Part shown: positions 55,515 to 64,000 of the stretch, one piece after another | Layout: the number at the start of each line of letters is the position of its first letter | How positions within the stretch are numbered: position 1 is the stretch's first letter | DNA from: Neoroseomonas terrae | GTDB taxonomy: Bacteria; Pseudomonadota; Alphaproteobacteria; Acetobacterales; Acetobacteraceae | Direction of reading: 5' to 3' | Assembly: GCF_018129025.1 (NCBI RefSeq) | Contig: NZ_JAAEDI010000007.1 | Span: 62,001 to 126,000, forward strand | Length of the DNA: 64,000 nucleotides | Position numbers and translations under genes: made by a program | The notes under the pieces: model-generated | What the model was told of the DNA's origin: nothing | The model's database searches: none | The model's input: the letters and a program-made list of their open reading frames with translations, nothing else

Positions 55515-57245
55515 GTGTCCACTTCTGTCCACTCGGAGAGCGCGGACCATCCTCGCACCCACCCCACCCTCGGGGAAGTCCGCGCCCGCATCCAGGCGGA
55601 CCTCGCGCTGCCCGCCAGCCGCCGGCGCGACATGGCCTCGGCGGTTAGCAGCCTCGCCAAGGCCATCGGGCAGCCCGCCGAGATGATCGCCGCGGACCCC
55701 AAGACCCTGCGCCCGCAGGTCGCCCATCTCACCCCCGCCATGGCCGGCCACAAGCCCGGCCGGTGGCGCAACATCCTCTCGGCGACCGGCAGCGCCCTCG
55801 AATATGCCGGCGTCGTCGCCGTGCCGGGGCGGCTGAACCTCGCGCCGTCGGCGGCCTGGCGCGCCGTCCTCGGGATGCTGGAGGCGGGTGCGCACCGGCA
55901 TTTCAACCTCTGGCGCTTCGCGCGCTGGGCCACCCACAACGGCATCGAGCCGGACATGGTCGATGACGGTGTGATCGTCCGCTATCGGCTGGATCTCACG
56001 GAGCGGAGCCTCGTCACCGAGCCCGATCGCGCCGCCCGCGACGCGGCCCGGTACTGGAACATGGCGGCCGAGGCCCACGAGGCGTGGCCGCAGCAACGGC
56101 TGGAGGTGCCCGACAATCGCGACGTCTATTCGCTGCCCTGGGAGCGATATCCGGAGAGCTTGCAGCGCGATGTGGAGGCCTGGTGCGCGTGGCTCGGCGC
56201 CGATGACCCGTTCCTCGAGCGGGACTTCACGTCCCTCAAGCCCGGCTCGATCCGCACCCGGCGCAAGCAGGTGCAGCTCCTCCTCGGCGCCCTGGTGCAG
56301 CAGGGTGTGCCGCCGGAAGACCTGCCCGACCTCGCCGCGGTGACCGCGCCGAGCATGGCGCAGTTGGGGCTGCGCTACATCTGGGAACGTGTGGGCAAGC
56401 GCGCGACGCCGCACACCTTCCAGATGGCCGGCGTCGTGCTGATGATCGCACGACACTGGGTCAAGCGTCCCCGCTCGGATCTCGACGTGCTCCAGGGGAT
56501 GGTGAAGAAGCTGCGCCCCAGCGGACAGGGCATGTCCGAGCGTACCAAGACGCGTCTGCGCGCCGTGGCGGACAATCCCGACCGCCTGGCCGCCCTGCTC
56601 GCGCTGCCCGACCTGCTCATCCGCGAGGCCCGCCAGGTCGGCCCGCCCAGCGAGATCCTGGCACAGCAGGTCCAGACCGCGGTGGTGCTGCTGGTGCTGC
56701 TGTACACGCCGATCCGCCATGGGAATCTGCGTGGCCTCCGTCTCGGCACGCACCTCGTGAGCCGGGACGGCGGCCGGATCGCGATCTCCATCCCGGGTGC
56801 CGAGACCAAGAACGGCAAGCCCTATGCGGGCATCCTGCCGGCCACGGTGAGCCGGACCATCGATCTGTACATCAAGGCCTACCGCCCCTGCCTGGCGACC
56901 GGTTCGGGCGACTGGCTGTTCCCCGGCGCGACGGCCCAGGGGATGAAGTCGGATGATGGCCTGCGCTCGCAGATCCGCAAGGCCATCGAGATCCGCTGCG
57001 GCGTCACGCTCACCCCGCATTGTTTCCGGGCGCTCGCCGGCTGGATGGTGCTGAAGGACAATCCGGATGCGCATGGTCTGGTGCAGCGGCTGCTCGGGCA
57101 CAGCAATCTGGCCACCACGATGGCCTACTACACCGGCCTCGAGCAGTCGCGGGCGGTGGAATCCTACGGCGAGTTACTGGACCGCCATCGGGTGGATGGC
57201 GGCGCCAAGCCCCGCCAGCCGAAGCGCCGGAAGATCGCGTCGTGA
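55515..57245 (+). CDS. Tyrosine recombinase 1 of the recombinase trio
   Basis: A 576-residue site-specific recombinase. The catalytic domain (about 380-560) has Arg401 (TPIRHGNLRGLRL), His502-x-x-Arg505 (TPHCFRALAG), His529 (LLGHSN) and nucleophile Tyr538/539 (TTMAYYT). The long N-terminal 370 residues hold the SAM-like core-binding domain plus extra sequence. Its stop overlaps the next recombinase by 4 bp (GTGA), so the three are made together. All catalytic residues are present, so it looks active. Confidence 0.93.
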   Translation: MSTSVHSESADHPRTHPTLGEVRARIQADLALPASRRRDMASAVSSLAKAIGQPAEMIAADPKTLRPQVAHLTPAMAGHKPGRWRNILSATGSALEYAGVVAVPGRLNLAPSAAWRAVLGMLEAGAHRHFNLWRFARWATHNGIEPDMVDDGVIVRYRLDLTERSLVTEPDRAARDAARYWNMAAEAHEAWPQQRLEVPDNRDVYSLPWERYPESLQRDVEAWCAWLGADDPFLERDFTSLKPGSIRTRRKQVQLLLGALVQQGVPPEDLPDLAAVTAPSMAQLGLRYIWERVGKRATPHTFQMAGVVLMIARHWVKRPRSDLDVLQGMVKKLRPSGQGMSERTKTRLRAVADNPDRLAALLALPDLLIREARQVGPPSEILAQQVQTAVVLLVLLYTPIRHGNLRGLRLGTHLVSRDGGRIAISIPGAETKNGKPYAGILPATVSRTIDLYIKAYRPCLATGSGDWLFPGATAQGMKSDDGLRSQIRKAIEIRCGVTLTPHCFRALAGWMVLKDNPDAHGLVQRLLGHSNLATTMAYYTGLEQSRAVESYGELLDRHRVDGGAKPRQPKRRKIAS

Positions 57246-58435
57246 GCGCCCTTCGGTCCCGCGCGCACGCGGCGTTGCCGCTGGCGTCCTGGCCCGCGGC
57301 CGATCGCGCGGCCTGGGCGGCCGCCCATCGCCAGGGGGACTTTCTCCAGAAGGACGGCCACGCCACGACGTGGCGCGCCGCGACGGAGCGCAGCGCGCTC
57401 GGCGCCTATGGCCGGTGGCTGCGCTGGTCGGCGGATCAGGGGGTGGAGTTGTCGCGGGAGGAGCCGTCGGCGCGGCTGACGCCCGATCGCGTGCACGCCT
57501 ATGTCGCTTACCTGCAGCAGGACCGCGCGCCGGTCACCGTCGCCAGCGTGCTGGGCGTGATGTGCATGGTGGTGGTCGCGCTGTTCCCCGAGCAGGACTG
57601 GTCCTGGCTGCGTGCCGTCCAGCGTCGCGCCCGACGCCGGGCGCGTCCGGTCCGCAACAAGGAGGCGCGGGTGGTGCCGGCCACCGACCTGTTCAACCAC
57701 GGACTCGCCCTGATGGCGCAGGCTGACGAGGCCCTCGAGCGTCCCGAAGCGGAGGCACCCCAGTTGCCCGACCGGCAGCGCGTCGCCGCGGCGCGGGATT
57801 ATCGGGACGGTCTGATCATCGCGGTCCAGGCGACGATCGCACTGCGGGTCAAGAACCTGCTGTCGATCGAGTTGGGGCGCCACCTGCGGATCGCGCATGG
57901 CCGCGCCACGCTGTACTTCCCAGCGAGCGAGATGAAGACCCATCAGGCGCATGAGACTGATTGGCCCGCGAGCCTGGTGTCGCACCTCGACCGCTATCTC
58001 TCCACGGTGCGGCCCATCCTGGTGGCCGCGCCAGCGCCGGGGGGTTGCGGCCGGTATGCCAGGCCGCCCGGTGCGCGGCTCTGGGTCGGCCAGGGAGGAT
58101 CGCCGCTGACCCCTGCGGGTGTGCAGAAGGCGCTCGCCCGCCACACCCGGCTGCGCTTTGGCCATGCCCTGAATCCGCACCTGTTCCGGGATTGCCTGGC
58201 GACGACGCAGGCCGCTCTGGACCCGAAGCATGGCCGCTACGCCAGCGCCCTGCTGGGCCACGGCAATACGCGCACCACCGAGCGCAGCTACATCATCGCG
58301 TCCCAGCAGGTCGCCCTGGATCACCATCACAGGGTGATCGACGCCATGCGCAAGGCGGCGCGTGCCAAGGCCCGATCGTTGTCGCGCCCCCGCGCGCTCG
58401 TCGGCGCACCGCCCCGTCGGAGGACTGATCCATGA
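57242..58435 (+). CDS. Tyrosine recombinase 2 of the recombinase trio
   Basis: A 397-residue recombinase starting with a GTG at 57242. Catalytic residues are Arg202 (ATIALRVKNLLSIEL), His313-x-x-Arg316 (NPHLFRDCLA), His340 (LLGHGNTRTT) and Tyr350 (ERSYI). The N-terminal 150 residues are a core-binding domain. The frame is open upstream to 57020 but that overlaps recombinase 1. It overlaps the serine recombinase by 4 bp (ATGA). Confidence 0.92.
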   Translation: MSALRSRAHAALPLASWPAADRAAWAAAHRQGDFLQKDGHATTWRAATERSALGAYGRWLRWSADQGVELSREEPSARLTPDRVHAYVAYLQQDRAPVTVASVLGVMCMVVVALFPEQDWSWLRAVQRRARRRARPVRNKEARVVPATDLFNHGLALMAQADEALERPEAEAPQLPDRQRVAAARDYRDGLIIAVQATIALRVKNLLSIELGRHLRIAHGRATLYFPASEMKTHQAHETDWPASLVSHLDRYLSTVRPILVAAPAPGGCGRYARPPGARLWVGQGGSPLTPAGVQKALARHTRLRFGHALNPHLFRDCLATTQAALDPKHGRYASALLGHGNTRTTERSYIIASQQVALDHHHRVIDAMRKAARAKARSLSRPRALVGAPPRRRTDP

Positions 58436-60861
58436 CCGTCGCACGGCGCTGTTTGGTCTACGCGCGCTACTCCACCGACAATCAGCGCGAGGCCTCGATC
58501 GAGGATCAGTTGCGGGTCTGCACGGTCCGTGCCGAGCGTGAGGGCTGGCTGATCGTCGGCACCCATGCCGATGCCGCCATCTCGGGGGCGACGACGGTCC
58601 GCCCGGGCTATCAGTCCCTGCTCGCGGCCATCCGCGATGGTCAGGCCGACATCATCCTGGCGGAAAGCCTCGATCGGTTCTCCCGCGACCTCGAGCATGT
58701 CGCGGCCTTTCACAAGCTGACCGTCTTTGCAGGCGTCCAGGTCATTACCCTGGCCGAGGGCGAGATCTCTGAGCTCCATGTCGGGCTCAAGGGCACCATG
58801 GGGGCGCTGTATCTCAAGGACCTCGCGCAAAAGACCCATCGCGGTTTGGAAGGTCGCGCGCGGCAGGGGTTCGGGACCGGCCGGTTGGCCTATGGCTATC
58901 GCGCCGTTCGCCAGTTCGGCCCGGATGGCGAGCCGGTGCGCGGGCTGCGCGAGGTTGATGAGGCCTGCGCGGTCGTCGTGCGGCGGATCTTTCGCGACTA
59001 TGTCGGCGGTGCCAGCCCGCTGGCCATCGCCCGCGCGCTCAACGCCGAGGGTGTTCCTGGCCCCGAGGGCCGGCCCTGGCATGACTGGACGATCCGCGGC
59101 CGGCCGGGGCGGGAGAATGGCCTGTTGCGCAACCCGCTCTATGCCGGGGTCCAGGTCTGGAACCGGACCAGCCGCCGACGCGATCCCGTCCGTGGTGGTT
59201 GGGTCAGGCGCATCCATCCCAAGGAGGCCATGGTCGAGACGCCGGTGCCGACCCTGCGGATCATTGACGACGAACTCTGGCAGCGGGCCCAGGATCGCCT
59301 CGCCGAGGAGGCGTCGCCCGTCGAGCAGAACCGGGGCAACTCCTTCTGGGACCAGCGGCGGCCGAAGCATCTGCTCAGCGGCAAGGTGTTCTGCGGCTGC
59401 TGCGGGAAGGCGTTCTCGGCGGTGGGGCAGGACTATCTGGCGTGCCCGGCGGCCCGCGCTGGGCAGGGCTGTCCCAACCGCCAGACGGTCCGCCGCTCGA
59501 CGCTCGAGGCGCGGGTGCTCGACGCGCTGGCCCGGCGCCTCATGCGGCCGGATCTGGTCGAGGCGTTCTGCAAGGCGTTCATCGCGGAATGGAACCGCCT
59601 GTCGGCCGAAGCCTCCGCGGGCGCGGACACGCGCCGGCGCGAACTCCAGGCCGTCGAGCGCAAGATCGAGAACCTGGTCGAGGCGATCTCCGACGGGCTC
59701 AAGGCCGCCGGGGTCATGACGAAGCTGTCCGACCTCGAGGCCCGCCGCGACGAATTGGCAGCGATGGCGTCCGCTGAGCCGGCCTCGCCGCCGGCCCTGA
59801 TGCCGAACCTCGCGCAGGTCTACGCCGCGAAGGTCGCCCAGTTGCAATCAGGGCTCCAGGCCGGGAAGGGCCAGGAGGTGCTGGAAGCGGCGCGCGCTTT
59901 GATCGACAAGGTCGTCATCATCCCCGGCGACGGGCCGGACGACCCGCCCGGCATCGAACTGGTCGGGCACCTCATGGCCATGCTCCAGGCCGGCGGGGCC
60001 TTCGCCAACGGCGCCGATGAGACTAGCCGCAGTCTCATCAACGCCGTATCCAACGGTTCGGTAAAGGGGACTATGAGGGGGCGGCGCCCCTCCGATCTTC
60101 ACTACCTGCAAGCGGGACGACGGGCCGCCTCCGCGCCCATCCGGCCGAGGCGGGCTGGCGTCAGGCGCGTGACGCCGTTCGAATCACCAGCGCCGCGCCG
60201 GGCCGCAGTCGAGATGGACGAACCCGTCGCGGCGATAGAGGCCGACGCCCCCGATCTGCATGTCGGCCGCGGTACGGGCGATGCCCATCGCCTGCCGTCC
60301 CGGCAGCCGCACATCCGCCGCCATGCCCGACATATGCAGCGACACGCGGGAGACGCGGCGCGATTGGCGCGCGCGCGAGGCGTTGGTTTCGGGCGCGCGG
60401 TAGCCGCTGATCACCTCGTAGAAGCCATCCGCGTCGAGCCGGTCGGCGACGGTGAACAGCACGTCGAACAGGCGCGGGTCCATGGGCGTCGTCTCGTCCA
60501 TGGAAGGGTCGCGGAACACCACGTCCAGGCGGCGCAGCGACTCCCGGTCATAGCGACCGTCGCGCCAGTAGACGCCGCTGAAGGATTCGCCGGTCTGCAC
60601 GCGACGGATGCTGATGCTGCGCGCGGCGGCGCCGCGGGCGGCCTGGGCAGCGGCGGCGGCCGGCGTGACGGCCAGGGCGAGCAGCCCGCCGATCCCGGCG
60701 CGGATCAGTTCTCGCCGCTTCGCAGTAGCCGGGTCGCAGCAGGGACAGTCGAAACGGTGAAACAGGCGCGCCATGCTCAGCGCGCCCCCGTGCCGCGTGT
60801 TGCCCCCCCTTCCGCGGAAGCGACGCGCTGGCTGGTCGCGCGGTCGAGGGCACGGGCGTAG
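58432..60861 (+). CDS. Large serine recombinase, reading through the element boundary
   Basis: The resolvase domain (1-150) has the nucleophile Ser14 in YARYSTDNQ and the conserved LDRFSRD. It is followed by the recombinase domain and a zinc-ribbon segment with CGCCGKAF and CPAARAGQGC (about 320-345), then a coiled coil (ELQAVERKIENLVEAI). Family-like sequence ends near residue 545 (about 60070, SLINAVSNGSVKG). The frame then stays open 260 more codons, running antisense through the DUF882 gene, which I take as non-native. It probably lost its own stop at the insertion junction. Conserved part 58432 to about 60070. Confidence 0.8.
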   Translation: MTVARRCLVYARYSTDNQREASIEDQLRVCTVRAEREGWLIVGTHADAAISGATTVRPGYQSLLAAIRDGQADIILAESLDRFSRDLEHVAAFHKLTVFAGVQVITLAEGEISELHVGLKGTMGALYLKDLAQKTHRGLEGRARQGFGTGRLAYGYRAVRQFGPDGEPVRGLREVDEACAVVVRRIFRDYVGGASPLAIARALNAEGVPGPEGRPWHDWTIRGRPGRENGLLRNPLYAGVQVWNRTSRRRDPVRGGWVRRIHPKEAMVETPVPTLRIIDDELWQRAQDRLAEEASPVEQNRGNSFWDQRRPKHLLSGKVFCGCCGKAFSAVGQDYLACPAARAGQGCPNRQTVRRSTLEARVLDALARRLMRPDLVEAFCKAFIAEWNRLSAEASAGADTRRRELQAVERKIENLVEAISDGLKAAGVMTKLSDLEARRDELAAMASAEPASPPALMPNLAQVYAAKVAQLQSGLQAGKGQEVLEAARALIDKVVIIPGDGPDDPPGIELVGHLMAMLQAGGAFANGADETSRSLINAVSNGSVKGTMRGRRPSDLHYLQAGRRAASAPIRPRRAGVRRVTPFESPAPRRAAVEMDEPVAAIEADAPDLHVGRGTGDAHRLPSRQPHIRRHARHMQRHAGDAARLARARGVGFGRAVAADHLVEAIRVEPVGDGEQHVEQARVHGRRLVHGRVAEHHVQAAQRLPVIATVAPVDAAEGFAGLHATDADAARGGAAGGLGSGGGRRDGQGEQPADPGADQFSPLRSSRVAAGTVETVKQARHAQRAPVPRVAPPSAEATRWLVARSRARA
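60075..60092. terminator. Hairpin at the element/core junction
   Basis: GAGGGGGC and GCCCCTC pair with one bulged G around a short loop. Sequence and position (92 bp after the stop of the minus-strand DUF882 gene) match the GGGGC/GCCCC terminator hairpins elsewhere in this window, so it is probably core DNA and marks the element's right edge. Confidence 0.5.
60184..60774 (-). CDS. DUF882 / YcbK-like peptidase M15 protein
   Basis: A 196-residue exported protein. The leader has a short N-terminal CPCC segment and a twin-arginine-like RRELIRAGIGG before an Ala-rich stretch. The M15-type zinc motif SLHMSGMAADVR and the C-terminal FVHLDCG supply metal-binding residues; VISGYRAPETN is the typical DUF882 block. 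It probably trims peptidoglycan. The ATG at 60774 is 2 bp after the stop of the L,D-transpeptidase gene, so the two are one operon. It lies inside the non-native open extension of the serine recombinase on the other strand. Confidence 0.9.
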   Translation of the reverse strand: MARLFHRFDCPCCDPATAKRRELIRAGIGGLLALAVTPAAAAAQAARGAAARSISIRRVQTGESFSGVYWRDGRYDRESLRRLDVVFRDPSMDETTPMDPRLFDVLFTVADRLDADGFYEVISGYRAPETNASRARQSRRVSRVSLHMSGMAADVRLPGRQAMGIARTAADMQIGGVGLYRRDGFVHLDCGPARRW

Positions 60862-62321
60862 TCGGCATCCAGGCCATAGACGTCGGGTCGCATGATCACT
60901 TGGCCTCCATCCACGATGACGGTGCTGTAGAACAGCCGCACCGGGATGGAGCGCGCGAGCGGCGCGCTGCGGGTGGCACGGCTGGCCAGGACGCGATTCA
61001 CCTGCGCCCCGTCCCACGACGTGCCCGAGAGTGCGGCGGAAAGCAACTCCATGGGCCGTTCGAGCCGGATGCAGCCAGAGGAGAAGGCCCGTGCGCCGCG
61101 GGTGAACAGATGCCGGTCCGGCGTATCGTGCATGAAGATCGCATCATTGTTTGGCATCACGAACTTGATGTTGCCGAGCGCGTTCCGCTCCCCGGCATCC
61201 TGCCGGATGAAGTACGGGAAGTTGTTGCGGCTGTAGGCGCTGAAATCCACCGTTTCGGGGTCGATCTCGATCGACTCTCCCTCGACCCGCTGGAACAGGC
61301 GATAGCCGCCGGCCCGCATGGCGGCGGGGTTGCGCTGGAAGCGCGGCAGCAGGTCCTCACGCGCGTTGCGCTCGGGCACGCCCCAGGGCGGGTTGAACTG
61401 CACCGAGGTCATGCGGACGTTCAGCATCGGCGTCTGCCGGTCACGGCGGCCGACGATCACCGCCATGTCGAGCACGGCGCGGTCCCCTTCCAGCAGCTGC
61501 AGCCGGTAGAAGGGGACGTTGACCTCGATGCGGCGCTCGGTCTGGCGCGGGCCCTGGCCGCGGCGCATGTCAAGCGCGACGCGCAGCTGGTTCAGCTTGG
61601 CCTCGATGGGCACGTTCAGCGCCGTCCAGGTGATGGTGCCGACGCGGCCGTCGGTCTCGAGGCCCTCGGAAGCCTGGAAGCGCTTCACCGCGTCCAGCAG
61701 CGCCTCGTCATAGACGGGCGTCGTCAGGTCGGTCACGGCCCGGTCGGTGGCGGCGAGGCGCGCGCGGAGCTGCGGCACCCGCTCGGCATCGGTGCTGCCG
61801 GGTTCCAGAGTGCGGCGTGTGTCGCCGGTGATGCGCGGCCAGCCCCCGGCCGCCACACCCGCGCGATACTGGGCGAGCACCGCCTTGATGGCCCGGGCAT
61901 CGGGCGGAAGGTCGGCGGCGCGATCGATCACCTGGGCGGGCTCGGCCGCGGCGGCGAGTTCGGCGGTCCAGGCCGGCAGGTTCGCGGCCGCCGGGTCGCG
62001 CCGCAGGTCGACGCGGCCGCGGAGGCCATTCACCCGGCCGAGCAGCAGGTCGGACAGCGCGGCCTGGGCCGAGCGAAGCGTCCCGGCACGGTAGGCGGCG
62101 GGGTCGGTGGCGGCGAGCTCCGGCGCCGGCACGGCGTAGTGGCGCGGGTCCAGCCCGTCCTCCTCCAGCCGCGCGAGGCGGTCGGCCAGGCGCTGGATGG
62201 CGGCCTGGGAGGCGTTCACCGCGGTCATTGCCGTGGGATCGGTGCCGGAAGCGAGGGCCGGACCGGTCGGCGGGACGAGGGCAGTCGCCGCGAGCAGCGG
62301 CAGTATCAGCAGAGCGCGCAT
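60777..62321 (-). CDS. L,D-transpeptidase, YcbB/LdtD-like
   Basis: A 514-residue periplasmic enzyme forming 3-3 crosslinks in peptidoglycan. It has a signal peptide (MRALLILPLLAATALVPP..ALA), a peptidoglycan-binding domain (VKRFQASEGLETDGRVGTIT), and a YkuD catalytic domain with IFMHDTPDRHLF and the catalytic SSGCIRLERP. I start at the ATG at 62321, which has an AGGAGG site somewhat far upstream; the frame is open to 62477. Operon with the DUF882 protein: both act on the cell wall. Confidence 0.93.
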   Translation of the reverse strand: MRALLILPLLAATALVPPTGPALASGTDPTAMTAVNASQAAIQRLADRLARLEEDGLDPRHYAVPAPELAATDPAAYRAGTLRSAQAALSDLLLGRVNGLRGRVDLRRDPAAANLPAWTAELAAAAEPAQVIDRAADLPPDARAIKAVLAQYRAGVAAGGWPRITGDTRRTLEPGSTDAERVPQLRARLAATDRAVTDLTTPVYDEALLDAVKRFQASEGLETDGRVGTITWTALNVPIEAKLNQLRVALDMRRGQGPRQTERRIEVNVPFYRLQLLEGDRAVLDMAVIVGRRDRQTPMLNVRMTSVQFNPPWGVPERNAREDLLPRFQRNPAAMRAGGYRLFQRVEGESIEIDPETVDFSAYSRNNFPYFIRQDAGERNALGNIKFVMPNNDAIFMHDTPDRHLFTRGARAFSSGCIRLERPMELLSAALSGTSWDGAQVNRVLASRATRSAPLARSIPVRLFYSTVIVDGGQVIMRPDVYGLDADYARALDRATSQRVASAEGGATRGTGAR

Positions 62322-62379
62322 GTCTGTTGCGTAACCTCCTGACGTATGAAAGCCAATGAAGCGATGCAGTTGCAGCGCG

Positions 62380-63756
62380 TTATTCCGACCTGTGTTGCAA
62401 TGATTCCGCAGTTGCGGCGAGCAGCCCGACGCTGAGCGGCTTGTACGGCGCCCGGGGCCGCAGCGGCGGGACGGCATCGGGCGGCAGGCCGCGTGTCTCC
62501 GCGATCAGCGCGGCGACGGTCGGCGCGCAGATCCGGCCCTGGCATGGACCCATGCCGCAGCGGAGATAAGCCTTGAGCTGGTTCGGGCCGGTGGCGCCGA
62601 GTCGCGCAGCGGCACGCACGGCGCCGGCCGTCACTTCCTCGCAGCGGCAGGCGATGGTGTCGTCGGTGGGGGTCAGCAGGTCGCGTGCCGGAGCGTAGAC
62701 CGCATCGAGGAAGGGCCGCAGCGCCAGGGCAGTGGCTCGCGCGGCGAGTGGGGCGGCCGCGCGGGCGGCGAAGGCGTCCTCCGCGATCGCGCCGAGCCGA
62801 CGCGCGGCGTCGAGTCCGGCGAGGCGGCCGGCGGCGGCGGCCGCTTCCCAGCCGCCGATGCCAGCACCGTCGCCGGCCAGCGCGACGCGGTCCAGCGCGG
62901 TGGCGCCGAAGGGTCCGGTGACCGGCCGCCAGCAGCTCTGCGCCGCGTCCCAGTCGTGGTCCAACCCGATGGCACGGGAGATCTGCGTGGCCGGGATCAC
63001 GCCCTCATGCAGCAGCAGCGTGTCGCAGGGGGCGCTGCCGCCGTCCCAGGCGACGCGCTCGACGCGGCCGTTGCCTTCGGCACGCAGGCCACGGACGGCC
63101 GGGACGATGCGAAGGCCGGCGCGACGCGCCTCGGCCATCAGGGACAGGCCCTTGGCGAGCATGCGCCGCCCGGCCCAAAGCCCCCCGGCCGCACGGATCA
63201 GCGAGGCCGCGACGCCGCCGCGCCGCGTCTCGAGCACCAGGGGCGGTGCGCCGGCACGCGCGAGCTGCACCGCCAGCAGCCAGACGAGCGGCCCCTGCCC
63301 GGCGAGCACGATCTGGCCGGCCGGCACGGCGCCGGCGGATTTGAGAAGGATCTGCGCCGCGCCCGCGCCCATCACCCCGGGCAGCGTCCAACCCGGGATC
63401 GGCACGGGCCGCTCCTGCGCGCCGGTAGCGAGGATGATGCGTCGGGCGGCGATGGTCTCGGCCGCGCCGGCAGAGGAAAGGCTGAGCACGCCGTCGGCCG
63501 GGTCCAGGTGCCACAAGGTCGTGGCAGGCCGGTACGCCGCGCCGCAGTGGCGGAAGGCATCGATCAGCGGCAGGCCCGGGGCGATATCGGGCGCGACGGC
63601 GGGGTCATCGGCGGCCGCCTCTGCCGCGCGGAAGACCTGGCCGCCGGGGGCCGCGTTCTCGTCCGCCACCAGCACGGACAGCCCCAGGGCGCGGGCTTCC
63701 ACCGCGGCCGCCATGCCGGCCGGACCGGCGCCGACGATGGCGAGGTCAACGGTCAT
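62380..63756 (-). CDS. FAD/NAD(P)-dependent oxidoreductase with BFD-like [2Fe-2S] domain
   Basis: A 458-residue flavoprotein. The N-terminal dinucleotide motif is VGAGPAGMAAA (7-17), a second Rossmann region is near 140, and a C-terminal BFD-like domain has cysteines in CRCEE and CGMGPCQGRIC. This matches the alpha subunit of opine/octopine, hydroxyproline or cyanide-type dehydrogenases (OoxA/HcnB class), which work with a small ferredoxin-like and a beta subunit; those partners may lie upstream but are not visible here. The ATG at 63756 is the natural start; an upstream GTG/ATG frame to 63783 adds only 9 residues. Confidence 0.9.
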   Translation of the reverse strand: MTVDLAIVGAGPAGMAAAVEARALGLSVLVADENAAPGGQVFRAAEAAADDPAVAPDIAPGLPLIDAFRHCGAAYRPATTLWHLDPADGVLSLSSAGAAETIAARRIILATGAQERPVPIPGWTLPGVMGAGAAQILLKSAGAVPAGQIVLAGQGPLVWLLAVQLARAGAPPLVLETRRGGVAASLIRAAGGLWAGRRMLAKGLSLMAEARRAGLRIVPAVRGLRAEGNGRVERVAWDGGSAPCDTLLLHEGVIPATQISRAIGLDHDWDAAQSCWRPVTGPFGATALDRVALAGDGAGIGGWEAAAAAGRLAGLDAARRLGAIAEDAFAARAAAPLAARATALALRPFLDAVYAPARDLLTPTDDTIACRCEEVTAGAVRAAARLGATGPNQLKAYLRCGMGPCQGRICAPTVAALIAETRGLPPDAVPPLRPRAPYKPLSVGLLAATAESLQHRSE

Positions 63757-63830
63757 ATGCGGTTGCTCATGGTCATTGCGCACGCGATCGCGAGGGGGCA
63801 GGCTGTCATCGCGCTGCCGGAACGCCCGCC

Positions 63831-64000
63831 ATGACCTTCGACGTCACGACTCTGCTCGGTTTCCATACCGTCATCAGCCTCGTCGCGTTGGCGGCGGGGA
63901 TCGTGGTGGTGCTCGGCATGGCAAGGAATGCCACCATGCCCGCCATGACCGCGCTGTTCATGGCAAGCGCGATCCTGACCAGCGTCACCGGCTTCCTCTT
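63831..64000 (+). CDS. Hypothetical membrane protein (partial, C-terminus outside window)
   Basis: Fifty-six codons are visible: MTFDVTTLLGFHTVISLVAL, then GIVVVLGMARNATMPAMTALF, then ASAILTSVTGFLF. There are two hydrophobic helices and a short loop, with a TSVTGF motif I recall from small conserved membrane proteins of unknown function. It is divergent from the oxidoreductase gene across 74 bp. It ends beyond the window. Confidence 0.65.
   Translation, partial: MTFDVTTLLGFHTVISLVALAAGIVVVLGMARNATMPAMTALFMASAILTSVTGFL

Noticed and set aside
60184-61017. Longer start for the DUF882 protein at 61017
   Set aside because: The added 81 codons overlap the L,D-transpeptidase gene in another frame and have shadow composition. 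The ATG at 60774 gives a normal exported N-terminus.

Overview
The window is GC-rich chromosomal DNA of an alphaproteobacterium. Gene content and style fit the Acetobacteraceae, most like Roseomonas and relatives: arrays of lone periplasmic binding proteins, GC-rich hairpins after genes, ATGA-coupled operons, Tat-like leaders. This placement is from gene content only; no rRNA or tRNA gene was recognised.

Layout. (1) 1-8071, minus strand: five tandem paralogous family-5 (dipeptide/opine-type) substrate-binding proteins with no permease or ATPase genes among them; the first is cut by the window edge. (2) 8236-9899: a GtrA-type membrane protein converging with a DPM1-like glycosyltransferase. 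(3) 10160-13652: a PrtD/PrtE-type type I secretion ABC protein, its HlyD-family adaptor and a small unknown protein, with no outer-membrane gene beside them. (4) 13685-18000: a DUF2945 protein with a small partner, GalE, the murein endopeptidase MepA and an ABC-2 exporter pair. (5) 18148-21974: a three-gene ABC importer of the putative 2-aminoethylphosphonate type. (6) 22550-23808: a CPA2 cation:proton antiporter broken by a 5-bp tandem-repeat frameshift.

(7) 23867-52946 is the striking part: sixteen genes all on the minus strand, many overlapping by 1-4 bp. In transcription order they are a formylglycine-generating enzyme (SUMF1), an arylsulfatase with an intact CTAGR site, a MoxR AAA ATPase, DUF58, DUF4381, a BatA-like VWA protein, a BatB/C-like VWA-TPR protein, a BatD-like protein, a HAD phosphatase, DUF502, a 3880-residue LEPR-XLL repeat protein, a long TolC-family protein, a lipoprotein, an M50 (site-2 protease) membrane protein with an adaptor-like C-terminus, a HlyD adaptor, and a second HlyD adaptor with a large GAF-like N-terminal region. 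The only break over 100 bp lies just before the giant gene. No ABC, RND or MFS motor is encoded in the cluster. I infer an export and maturation system for one giant surface protein, coupled to a MoxR/VWA chaperone module and a sulfatase with its maturase. This is my candidate for an undescribed system.

(8) About 53.2-60.07 kb: accessory DNA with small unknown genes, an excisionase-like HTH protein and an overlapping trio of site-specific recombinases (tyrosine, tyrosine, serine). The serine recombinase frame runs without a stop into the core genome, which marks the right junction. (9) 60184-64000: a DUF882/M15 protein, a YcbB-like L,D-transpeptidase, an FAD oxidoreductase with a BFD-like [2Fe-2S] domain, and the start of a membrane protein that runs off the window.
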